Shown in pieces: positions 47,216-58,200 of a stretch of 64,000 nt of DNA; the first letter of the stretch is position 1, and every line of letters starts with the position of its first letter. The position numbers and the translations under genes are program-made. The stretch covers positions 16,332,178 through 16,396,177 of the forward strand of contig NC_092579.1 of NCBI RefSeq assembly GCF_037975245.1, written 5' to 3'. The DNA is from Apostichopus japonicus. Lineage: Eukaryota > Echinodermata > Holothuroidea > Aspidochirotida > Stichopodidae. Under the pieces are notes generated by a model. That model searched no databases. It was not told where the DNA came from and saw only the letters and a program-made list of their open reading frames with translations.

Positions 47216-47371
47216 ATACCGAACACAAACAATCAAACGGCGCCATTTGAAATCCCTTGCCATGGCTATACTTTCAAGGGATATCTTTATTTCCAATCTA
47301 AGTTGTGTCGGATTCTATTTGTCAATCGTGGTGATCGACTGATCTTTTACTTCGCTGGTCCGTGCACGGTA
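47171..47371 (+). other. possible exon ending in a strong donor
   Basis: Open from ATG at 47171 (MTTLCPDKEALCPYAIPN ...) through a Cys- and aromatic-rich stretch (EIPCHGYTFKGYLYFQSKLC) to ACG|GTAAGTACC near 47370. The first 13 codons are also open in both arms of the inverted duplication, with three of the differences at third positions. No domain recognised. It could be a decayed secreted-protein exon. Confidence 0.25.
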
Positions 47372-47893
47372 AGTACCTAGGGACAGTAAGGGGACCGAGG
47401 GGAAGGAAGGGAACAGATGAAGAAGAAAAACCGTGAGTACACTTTTACTGTACTAAATGTTCCGGATTGTCTTAATAACACTGGAAGAAGTCGCATTCAA
47501 ACAATTTAATTAACTACATTGAAACCGCATTTAAGATCCATTTAAATTATTTATTCAACGGATACGAAACAAAGCTTAATGAATTACAAATCCCAACGAA
47601 ATTATAAATAACTATTTGTAATTCCAACTAACTACGTATGGGCAATATAAACCATCTGTTTTATCGATAACAAAAAAAGTATGCTTAAAACGTCGAAATT
47701 ATTTAAACAATTTTTTAAGCAATTTTTTAAGTATATAACTAATTACAAATGTGAAATTAAACAAATGTAATCAATGCAAAAAGCGCTTAATTTACTTAAT
47801 TCAATTTCCATTACAAATCCTCATAACCTATCTCGCGGATAAGTGGATCAACTTAAACCAGCGATTGTAAGACATCTGACATTTCGTTCTCCT
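47372..47893. other. no feature recognised
   Basis: AT-rich sequence, no repeat or gene seen. Confidence 0.5.
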
Positions 47894-48245
47894 TTAAAGG
47901 CATTGAAGACTCGCCCCAAACCGCGTGCCGCGCTCTGAAAAAGTTGCTTGCAAGTTAAGTTTTCTTCTTGTCGCTACAAAATGCAGACAGTAATGAAACG
48001 TGATACCTTGTTATCTCTTATCTAGACCTGAGATGTCCATGGCTGATATATACACTGTGTTGCGGATATTGATCGTAGCTGTATGTATTGACTGTACACT
48101 AGTGTCTATTTACCAACGGTAGCAAGCTGTGTGTGTATTTTTTGGGATCGATGGTGGTGTCTAACACTTCTGTTACACCTCATTCGAAACTAGGTCATAT
48201 TACCGGCATGAGACGTTTGTGCGCGAGTCTTCACACCCTTTGAGG
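47894..48245 (+). mobile_element. TTAA-flanked MITE, copy A
   Basis: TTAA at 47894-47897, then AGGCATTGAAGACTCGC. The right end is GCGCGAGTCTTCACACCCT followed by TTGA (a decayed TTAA). The termini are inverted (GAAGACTCGC/GCGAGTCTTC). The body matches copy B (59549-59913) in inverted orientation. TTAA targets are used by piggyBac and Kolobok transposons. Confidence 0.8.
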
Positions 48246-49025
48246 GAGAACAAATATTTAGCGGATGCATCTACACTTTGATTTCAAACTCTACACGTTA
48301 TTCAAGTTTGAAGACCGTCACTAAAGTATTTATTATTTATTATGCCTCGTAGCTCACTTGTATCTTCATCGCTAATGGCGAAAAGAACATATTTAGGGTT
48401 TTGCTGTACACCACTTTTCAAATTTGTATTTTTAGTGCAAGTGCACGTTAAAGAACTTGTTTTGGGGACCATTATGATGTGTCTGGAGGCGCTTCTATGA
48501 CATTACATTACATTTTAAGTTCAGTATTTTTTAATTTTTTTAAATATCGGTTTCATTAAAAGACCTAGTTTTCAGCGACACTGTACATAATGCTGCTTTC
48601 ATGGAAAGTATGTCGCTTGAGTACAAGCGTTTCACCCTATTATTCACACCGTGCCTCGCTATAGGAAATATCTCAAAGAAATGTTCTAGACATCAGCTCG
48701 TCATTGCGAACGTAAGCCCACGAAAGGGATAATACAGCCAGTGTATTTATATGTACACACGCACTACCGAACGGCAGTTCCATACCTGCCGATGTCGATT
48801 CCATTCTCGATGCGGTATTGACGGTTTCGCAAAAGAGAGACAATACCGATGCATTCTGGAACCGGTTACACTAGCTACATCGGCATCTGAAAATAAAAAC
48901 GTGGTCAAGTTGAATTTACTATGTCTATATACAGTAAGTTAACGATTTATCACAACGTTGTTTTACGATTGTCACAAGTTCTTTGTATTTATGTTAAAAA
49001 ATGTTCTATTGTTGTAGTATATACA
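48246..49025. other. no feature recognised
   Basis: Unique-looking AT-rich sequence. A 63-codon frame at 48751-48942 has no recognisable domain. Confidence 0.5.

Positions 49026-49027
<2 letters not shown>

Positions 49028-49071
<44 letters not shown>
49028..49071. repeat. (AT)n microsatellite
   Basis: About 21 AT dinucleotides. Confidence 0.95.
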
Positions 49072-49074
<3 letters not shown>

Positions 49075-49079
49075 TATCT

Positions 49080-51490
49080 TAATGTTGTAGGCCACAGACA
49101 TTCAAAAATACATCTGTTATGTAAGTATTGTAGGCCACATATATTTTTAGATACATATGTTATGTTAGTTTTGTAGGCCACAGATATTCATTGATATATC
49201 TATTATATGTTAATGTTGTAGGCCACAGATATTTTTATATACATATTTTATGTAAGTGTTGTAGTCCACAGATATTCATTGATATATCTATTATATGTTA
49301 ATGTTGTAGGCCACAGATATTCATAGATATAGATGTTATGTTAGTGTCGCAAAATATATCTCTTATGTAAGTGCTGTAGGCCACATATATTTTTAGATAC
49401 ATATGTTATGTAAGTGTTGCAGGCCACAGATATTCATAGATATATATGTTATGTTAGTGTTGTAGGTCACAGATATTCTTTGATATATCTATAATATGTT
49501 AATGTTGTTGGCCACAGATATTTTTAGATACATATGTTATTTTAGTGTTGTAGGCCACAGATATTCATTGATATATCTATTATATGTTAATGTTGTAGGC
49601 CACAGATATTCATAGATATAGATGTTATGTTAGTGTTGCAGGCCACAGATATTCATAGATATATCTGTTATGCTATTTGTTGTAGGCCACATATATTTTT
49701 AGATACATATGTTATGTTAGTGTTGTAGCCCACAGATATTCATAGATATATATGTTATGTTAGTGTTGCAGGCTACAGATATTCATAGATATATCTATTA
49801 TATGTTGATGTTGTAGGCCACAGATATTCATAGATACATATGCTATTTGTTAGTATTGCAGGCTAAAGATATTCATTGATACATCTTAAATGTAGATCTT
49901 GTAAGCTATTTTTAAAGATAACAAATATGTAAGTTAAGTAGGCAAAAGATATGCATAAGTAAGCTAGGTTATAGTTTAAACTGCTGTGTTGGCTATTCGT
50001 AAGTATTGTAAACCACTAATATTAATGGATTAATCTACTATGTAGTCCATACATATTCATAGATAAATATGATTCGTATTATTCTAAATCACAGAAATTT
50101 ATAGATAAATCCACAATGTAAAGTGGTATAGGCCACATATATTCATTAGTAAGTTTAACTATGTTAGTATTCTAAGCCACAGATATTGATAGATTAATCT
50201 GTTATTTAGGCCATATATTCATAGGTAAATATGATTCGTATGTATTCTAAGTCACAGATATTCATAGATAAATCCATAATGTAAAGTGCTGTAAGCCACA
50301 GATATTCGTAAGTAAGAACAACTATGTTAGTATTCTAAGCCACAGATATTGATAGATTAATCCGTTATTTAGGCCATACATATTCATAGATATATATGAT
50401 TCATATGTATTCTAAGTCACAGCTATTCATAGATAAATCCATAATGTAAAGTGATGTAAGCAACAGATATTCATAAGTAATTATAACTATGTTACTATTC
50501 TAAGCAACAGATATTCATAGAAAAATCCATAATGTAAAGTGGTGTAAGCCACAGAAATTCATAAGTATAACTATGTTAGTATTCTAAGCCACAGATATTG
50601 ATAGATTAATCTCTTATTTAGGTCATACATATTCATAGATAAATTTGATTCGTATGTATTCTAAGCCACAGATATTGATAGATTAATCTGTTATTTAGGC
50701 CATACATATTCATAGATAAATATGATTCGTATGTATTCTAAGTCACATATATTCATAGATAAATCCACAATGTAAAGTGGTAATGTAGGCCACAGATATT
50801 CATAAGTAAGTATAACTATGTTAGTATTCTAAGCCACAGATATTGATAGATTAATATGTTATTTAGGCCATACATTTTATAGATAAATATGATTTGTATG
50901 TATTCTAAGTCACATATATCCATAGATAAATCCACAATGTAAAGTGGTGTTAGCCACATACATAAATAAGTGAACTGTTAGTTTTGTAAGCCACAGATAG
51001 TCTTATATTAATCCTATTCGTAGGGTTGCTAAGCCACCGTTATTGAGAATCAATATGTTATTCAGAACTAAATATTCATTGATTACTATGAGTCTTATAT
51101 GTACTCTAAGCAACAAATACTCATAGAATAATACATAATGTAAGTGTTGTAAGCCACAGATATGCATAAATTTGTTTCGTATACCACATATATTTCATAA
51201 CTACAGATATTCCTAGAATGGTCTGTTTCCAAGGTATTTTATGCCACAGATATTCATAGATAGATCCATTATGCATGTGATGTAAGCCACAAATATCCAT
51301 AATAAAATAAGTAAATTTTTTTTAGCCACTGATATTGGTAAATTTATTCGCTCCGTATATGTAAGCCACATTTATTCATAAGTAAATTAGCTATAAGAGT
51401 ATTGTAAGACATAAATATTCATAGATTACTTTGTTTCGTGTGTATTCTAAGCCACAGATATTCATAGATAGATCCATAATGTAAATGGTG
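49080..51490 (+). repeat. ~55-bp tandem family GCCACAGATATTCATAGAT, ~2.4 kb
   Basis: Dozens of imperfect units. The left half (to about 49870) uses TGTTATGTTAGTGTTGTAGG and TAGATATATC variants. The middle (about 50000-50950) has a higher-order order of three variants (GATTAATCTGTTATTTAGG, AATATGATTCGTATGTATTC, AAATCCATAATGTAAAGTGG) that recurs at ~165-250 bp. The right end is the most decayed. Units also lie at 46900-47075. Confidence 0.93.
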
Positions 51491-52079
51491 TTTCTATAAA
51501 TAAAAGATCTTACTATTCAAGTTTTTTTCCATTCCTTGTATTCCGTTGAACCCCACATACTGTGGAATTTCAATTAATAATTAACAATTTGATAAAAGCT
51601 GCTTCACGTGGCCGCCGTAGTTTCTGTCACACAATGAAAGTGGCCTGTATTGTAGGCAGTTAATGACATCTGCCATAGATTTAAGTTTCCTACGCCACTG
51701 CTGAGGCGCTGTTATTAGTAGCCTAACATTACAATTAGAAAGGACATTCTTTAGGAAAACTTATTTTTGAACGATGAAAGCGAAAACAATTCTACGCATC
51801 CATGTGCATTTTTTAACCTCGTTCTAGAGATATTGAGAATTCCTAAATGTCACAGTTTCGAAGCAAGTAGGCTGGACGTCATAGACTGCACATTAACAGC
51901 AAAATGTGTTGTTTGGTTTGCACTAGGATTGGTTAGGGATCCAACTTTTCCTAAGGTGTTTAATTATATCAAAATATACGGAATAAAAACAGATTAGTAA
52001 GGGTGTGCTTGTTATATGACATCACACTTGGGCTTACGCTTATGTATCCTATCAAATCCAGTGATTGAAAAGCATTACT
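51491..52079. other. no gene recognised
   Basis: Includes an isolated MITE end TTTCCTACGCCACTG at 51686-51700. A 76-codon frame at 51767-51997 has no recognisable domain. Confidence 0.45.
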
Positions 52080-53215
52080 CTGAGTTTCTGATTGTCTGCG
52101 TGTCTGATTGTCTGCGTGTCTGATTATCTGCGTGTCTGATTGTCTGTGTGTCTGATTGTCTGAAAGTTTGATTGTCTGATTGTCTCTGCGCTTGTGATTG
52201 TCTCTGGGCTTGTGAATTTGTCTCTGCGCTTGTGATTTTGTCTCTGCATTGGCTTGTGATTTTGTCTCTGCATTGGCTTGTGATTTTGTCTCTGCGCTTG
52301 TGATTTTGTCTCTGCGCTTGTGATTTTGTCTCTGCGCTTGTGATTTTGTCTATCTGCGCTTATGATTGTGATTGTCATCTGATTGTCTGCCTGTCTGATT
52401 GTCGTTTGATTTTCTGGCTTCTGATTGGCGTCTAAATGTCGTCTGATTGGCGTCTGATTGTCATCTGATTGGCGTCTGATTGTCATCTGATTGGCTTCTG
52501 GTTGTCTGAATGTATGCTTGTCTGTGTGTGTGTGCGTGTCTGGTTGTCTTTTTTTCTGGTTGTCTCATTTTCTGGTTGTCTCATTTTCTGGTTGTCTCAT
52601 TTTCTGGTTGTCTCATTTTCTAGTTGTCTCATTTTCTGGTTGCCTCATTTTCTGGTTGTCTCATTTTCTGATTGTCTCATAGTCTGCACTTCTGCCTTTC
52701 TGATTGTCTACGCTTCTCATTGCCTACGCTTTTGATTGTTTATTATCATCGCTTCTGATTGTCTGTGCTTCTGATTCTATGATTGTTTGCGTGTCTGATT
52801 GTGTGATTGCGATGGTCTGTGCGTCTGATTGTTGGTTTGTCTGATTGTCTGCGTGTCTGATTGTCTGATTGTATATGCGCGTCTGATTGTCTGAAATTCT
52901 GATTGCATGCGCTACTGATTGTCTGCTTGTCTGAGTTTATGATTTTCTGTGTGTCTGCTTGTCTCATTTTCTGGTTGTCTCATTTTCTGGTTGTCTTATT
53001 GCCTGATTGCCTGATTGTCTGATTGCCTGATCGTCTGCGTGTCTGATTGTCTGCGTGTCTGAGTATCTGCTTGACTGGTTGTCTCATTGTCTTGTTGTTT
53101 CATCGTGTCGTTGAATGATTGACTCGTTGACTGATGGTCTAATTGTCTGATAGTCTGCGTTTCTGATTGTCTGCGCTTTTAATTGTCTGTGCTTCTTATT
53201 GTCGCTTCTGATTTA
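52080..53215 (+). repeat. degenerate TGATTGTC/TCTG-type array, ~1.1 kb
   Basis: Built on TCTGATTGTCTGCGTG-like words. Two regular blocks are visible: a 20-bp unit GCGCTTGTGATTTTGTCTCT at 52190-52350 and a 16-bp unit TCATTTTCTGGTTGTC at 52555-52680. The minus strand is A-rich with CAGACAATCA words. Long open frames on both strands are repeat artefacts. Confidence 0.9.
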
Positions 53216-54059
53216 GAAGGTATCAATGGAAGTTATGGAACTAACTCCTCGCCGTGTCCTACGGGACGAAAAGAGGGCATGAGCAGGGCCTCGGGGGCAG
53301 TTCCCCAGGCGCTCAACCATGTGTTTATTTTTTTTTGACATTCAAAATCAACCATGTGAGAATGGACCTAACTACACACGTGCACTATGGCGGAAAGTAC
53401 CGATGGCGGAATGACACTGCCCCTGGCACAGTAAAGTTGGTTGAAAGAAACACCACGGTAATTATTTTACAGGAGTCTCAGTTGTTTATTAGTGCATATG
53501 ATGCACCGTGTCTGCTATTATTCTTTATCGGATCAGTTGGTTGAAATACTAACCTTCTTCATCATTTTACACTGACAATTACTAATCAGTGTTATACGTG
53601 TACTTCGGCTTGATCAGATGGTTGGTTGCACACATAGGCCTATGTCCATGTTGTTTGTGATCGGCCTAACTAATTGATCTGGATTTGACAAATTACACAA
53701 CTACGGTGGTTGTCATGTTGGTACATGTTTCATTTACTGCATTGTTACTGTTTATACTTTTAGTTGACTCAGGGCATTCATACAAAACAAATAACAAATC
53801 CTTCGATATAACCCAAACACTTGCCTTCTAAACTTGCCTTATTATTTCGGTCCTCGCTTACCTGTCTCCCCACAAACTTGCACCTAATTATACCGTGCCT
53901 AGAAATGACCTGGTAACCATTTAACACTGTGCGCACTCTATGACCGGCTCCTCTGGTTAATGCCCTTCCTTCTCATTCTGCCATCCAAAGTGCCAACAAT
54001 AAATCCCAAACACTTACCTTCTAAACTTCCCTTCTCTTCATCTTCATTTCTTCTTTTAG
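53216..54059. other. no convincing gene; one exon-like frame
   Basis: A frame at about 53341-53456 (YGGKYRWRNDTAPGTVKLV) runs into ACCACG|GTAATT, a moderate donor. There is no clear acceptor and no family recognised. Confidence 0.3.
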
Positions 54060-54149
54060 GCCTCGCTATGGTTATCGTCTTTATCTGTCGCTGTACCTGC
54101 CCTTTAGAATGAAAAGTTATCTTAAAACGTTGTGTTTCTTCTCATTGTT

Positions 54150-54235
54150 TGTTTGTTCCCATTTTCCTTTGTTAAGCGCTTAGAAACTTTGTATTAGGCG
54201 CTATATAAATGTTAAATAATTATTATTATTCTCCC
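54150..54235 (+). mobile_element. L2-like LINE/SINE 3' tail
   Basis: GTTAAGCGCTTAGAAACTTT, then AGGCGCTATATAAATGTTAA followed by an ATT-repeat tail. This is the widespread L2-type 3' end (stem-forming GCGCT words, TATAAATGTTAAAT, ATT repeats). Confidence 0.7.
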
Positions 54236-54424
54236 TGGTGTTGTCCGGCCAAATAAACAACACAAAAAAACACAATGAACAACTGAAAAGTTCTTCCTAA
54301 CCCTGTAAGTACCCCACGTACACTCCAATACTGGGTATATTTGCAGGCAAGTGCAGTTACAGTTAAGTATTCCGCTTACTGTTAAAGTTCATATACGGTG
54401 TTCATTGATTATCATATTCATTTA

Positions 54425-54427
<3 letters not shown>

Positions 54428-54507
<80 letters not shown>
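54428..54507. repeat. (AT)n microsatellite
   Basis: About 38-40 AT dinucleotides ending in TATACG. Confidence 0.95.
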
Positions 54508-55000
54508 GTCAACATCCTAGCAATCAAAATATAACTATGTGTGTACTACCTTTAGAAGTGAAGCGAGATATCGCCTTTAAAACGTACACGTTTCGTAATT
54601 TATATTTGTATGAATTCATCATGCTCTGCCAGAATACGTCGTATGACGATACAAATCACACCTGTCACTCCCTGGTAGAGAATGACTATTTTCCAGAAAA
54701 TCGAATTATTATAACAAAAGGAGTAGACCGCGCCCGGGATCCAAATCATTTGTTATGAATCAGAGGTGTGAAATTTATCGATGTTTGGCACACGAAAATC
54801 TGCCGTTGAAGGACGTACATTTTAAGTTATGTTTCCATACGATTAGTAGGACATTCAAAGTTTGATAGCTATATGAATAAGCATTAATATACTTTTAGTG
54901 TAATTGAACACTTTTGACGTCAATTTATTTTTTACTGAAGTGTGTAAAAAAAAATAAACTTCTAATCATCGTTTAAAGTTAAAAGGAATTCTCGAAGCCA
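54508..55000. other. upstream region of the FN3 gene
   Basis: No repeat recognised. A 73-codon frame at 54537-54758 (several Cys, LENDYFPENRIIITK-like end) has no recognisable domain or splice signals. Confidence 0.35.
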
Positions 55001-55008
55001 TATAAAAC
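55001..55008 (+). promoter_or_regulatory. TATA box of the FN3 gene
   Basis: TATAAAAC lies 165 bp upstream of the predicted start codon, which would place transcription start near 55030 and give a 5' UTR of about 135 nt. No other core-promoter element is claimed. Confidence 0.45.
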
Positions 55009-55165
55009 TGGTTGGCAACTGTTCCTTCGAGTTCTAACTTTTGTTTTGTGTTTTTAAGCGTTTTTTTTCTACTGGAATTTTGATTCAAAAGGATGCTCAA
55101 TCAGTAAACATTCGGAGTATACATTGATTCAATTGTGTAAGAACAAAACTTTACTCATCAACAAC

Positions 55166-55232
55166 ATGGAATTTAAATGGAAAATTGTACTTCTGTTTCT
55201 TGCCATTTTCGTTGTGAGGGTGAACGCACAAG
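55166..55232 (+). CDS. FN3 gene exon 1: signal peptide
   Basis: ATG at 55166. Residues 1-22 have a basic start (MEFKWK), a hydrophobic core (IVLLFLAIFVV) and a likely cleavage site after VNA, before Gln22. The exon ends G|GTTAGT in phase 1. A short exon ending right at the signal-peptide cleavage site is common in secreted proteins built from shuffled domains. No in-frame upstream ATG was seen close by. Confidence 0.8.
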
Positions 55233-58200
55233 GTTAGTATACTCAGAAAAAAAAGTTATAAAGGCTCATGGTCCGTATTACATATAACATGACTTTTACA
55301 GATATATAGGTAGAATATTGCGCATCTTATATCGATAATGACCAGCCGGTTATACGTAAAAAAAAATAAAGATTTGGGCTATTTATGACTTATCGTGCAA
55401 TTATTAAAATAATCGCAAGGACTGGAGTTTACTATGTTAACAACTCGTTTACGTTAAGAAGCAACACGTTAGACTATAATATGTAACACACACCTAGTAA
55501 TATGCATCGTAATTTACTTCATAAAACCACTTGCAAAACATAAAACACAACACACCACAAAGAACTAAATGAAAATGGATTAGGTAATACCAAAATCCAG
55601 CATATTGTCACTATTAAGGCCCGGTCACACTATACCGATATTTTATCGGAATACTATCCGATTTTCCCAGAGGAATCGAAACAGACAGTTTTTCGTTCGG
55701 GTCTTCTAGCCACAGTGATAAAGGACCTGATTTGCTATCTGTTGAGCCATTCCGATGTGGAATAGCCCTCTCCTAACTTTTGATATTGACTCCGTTTCCT
55801 TTTATCGGTTAGCTATCCGATTTCTCTTCCGATTTTTATCGTTTTTCGATGTGACGTCACTTCAGAATGTAGTCAGTTCTAGAACCCCTCAGATTTGAAG
55901 TAGGTATTCGAATATTCTACTGCATTCATTACATTCACTACCACAAACCTCACTCTTCGGCCTAAAATCGGAAAAATCGGACCGTATTTCGATAAAATAT
56001 CGCTGTAGTGTGACCGGGCCGCGAATATTTTTTTCCCAAACTGAACTGACACTGAAATTATTTCCTCGATTCTGATTGGTTATCAGCGAGCACGTGATAT
56101 ACTTTAGTTTTCAACATGGATCCTCCATAATCTGTCGATATCAGTATGATCAACACAATCAAATTCAAGATATTAACATTAGCAACTTTCCAGAACTTTT
56201 AGTAGGTATAATTAAACGAAAGTATAGAGTGAAGCAACTATTCCCAACTACTGCGCCCATTATAGGCGGTCCTCGATCGTTTGTTTACTCGCTTGACTCC
56301 GCTCTACACAGCACATACATGTAATGTGTAGCCTATTGTACTGTGTATAGTATACAACACAATAAAACACAGTGCATTTGTAATTGTATACATGTAGCCG
56401 ATGACGATGTACATATGTACCGTGGTGTTTGGTTGCGATACTTTTAGTTTTACAATCATAAATTCAAAATGTATTCAGTCAATGAATCATTATAGGCCTA
56501 GTCGAATATGTAGTGGCCATGAAGACGTGCGAGCGAGTGTGTGTCAGCCAGTGAGTGTACACAAACATGGCATTTGACGATATGTCTGTGTCTTTTGACT
56601 TGTTAACTAGTTGTATATAGCATTATAACCTATACGTACGTAACCACATATGTTTACCTGCACAATTAGAAGTAAATACATGGTGACATAGTAGGCCTGC
56701 ATTAACCGTATAAACGTATTCGTACTACTGTAGTTCGAGATCTCAAATTCACTAATATAGGCCCTACCGCCCTTGCAGTAGCTCTTGATTACTGGAAGCC
56801 TCACATTGTATCTACATGTAGGCACACTTAGGCCTACATACTTTAACTTAGCCTGTATATGGCGTACACACGTAATTTTGACATGATGCGGCCCATGAGG
56901 ATTGGTATGATCAACACTAACAGTGTCACATACATACCATTCCGGTTTTGATCAGCCAATCAGAATCGAGGAAATAATTTCAGTGTCAGTTCAGTTTGGG
57001 AAAAAAATATTCGCGACCGGGCCTTTAGGCTTAATTGTATAAATATATATATCCCACAGAAAATGCACTTCCATGAATGGCAAAGGAATGAACTACTCTA
57101 TACCGTCGCAAAAATCCTATACAAAGAAGAACCTTTTCTATGGATATTTCGTAGCGAGGGTCAGGCTATTGGGGGGAAACATCCAAAATACAAATAATTG
57201 TAGGTTCATATTATTTATTGAAAAGATTGAAAAGATAGAAGTAAACAAAATATCATGCATGAAAAGGAATATATACAGATTTATAGTTTTATCCGTACAT
57301 ATTTGTATAAATACTTAGGTTATGCTTAATATATTATGTAGTTGTAATTGACCATAAAAAGCTGATGTTACGTTCTTCACCATATTCACCAAAAACTTCA
57401 TCCGGCAAATTATAAAACATTTACATAGAAAACATTTACATCAAACATAAATTGCAGTATATATCTACATAGGCTACTCGTTTCGAATAAAATTTACATG
57501 ATACTTTTTTTAAAGAAAAGAAAAGTCAACCAGGATTTGTGGGAGTCTGAGTATACAAAACTAGACAAATTTGATCCACTCTCAACTTCAGTTTAGGGGT
57601 ATACTATATTATCTTTACTTATTGTACAATATTCACAATACTGCAAATAGGCCTACTTATAAAATAATTTCGCCTTAAATTATTGTCTAGATACTGTCTG
57701 GATAGAATTACAAGTCTAAGACTGTACGGCTGTAATATGATAAGATCATTGGGAAAATATCACAGAGAGGATATCAGATTGAAAATATGTAATGAGAATA
57801 TCTTGCTCGAAAGAAGACATGTTGGAATTTAACTTAAACAGCCTCCTACTATACTATCGATTAATTAATAACACCAATTTATTCTAAATATTTCGTTGCA
57901 CAGACACTTTTTAGATAAAGTTACTGTTCAGGTAGCCTATAGTTGTGGTCAAACGCAAAGGCATTAATTAAACATTGCGCAATACATAGATCACGATTCG
58001 ACGCCGATACAAGCTCATCAAAGACATTCCATTCTTGTGAAGGAGATTTTTTCATGTTTCTTACAGACACTATGTTTTATGTACACATCCATTTGCTCAT
58101 CTCAGCTCGATCTTGAGACGTAGCGCCACATGTTTATCCATCCATGCTCCTTAAATATCTGCTTTATTGGCTCCGATTATAGTACGCTATAGGAAAGTTT

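Noticed and set aside
51686-51700. Another copy of the CCTACGCCACTG-ended MITE
   Set aside because: Only about 15 bp match; too short to call an element.
52124-52967. Long frames with RQNHKR or FLVVSFSGC repeats
   Set aside because: Direct translation of the TGATTGTC-type array on the two strands.
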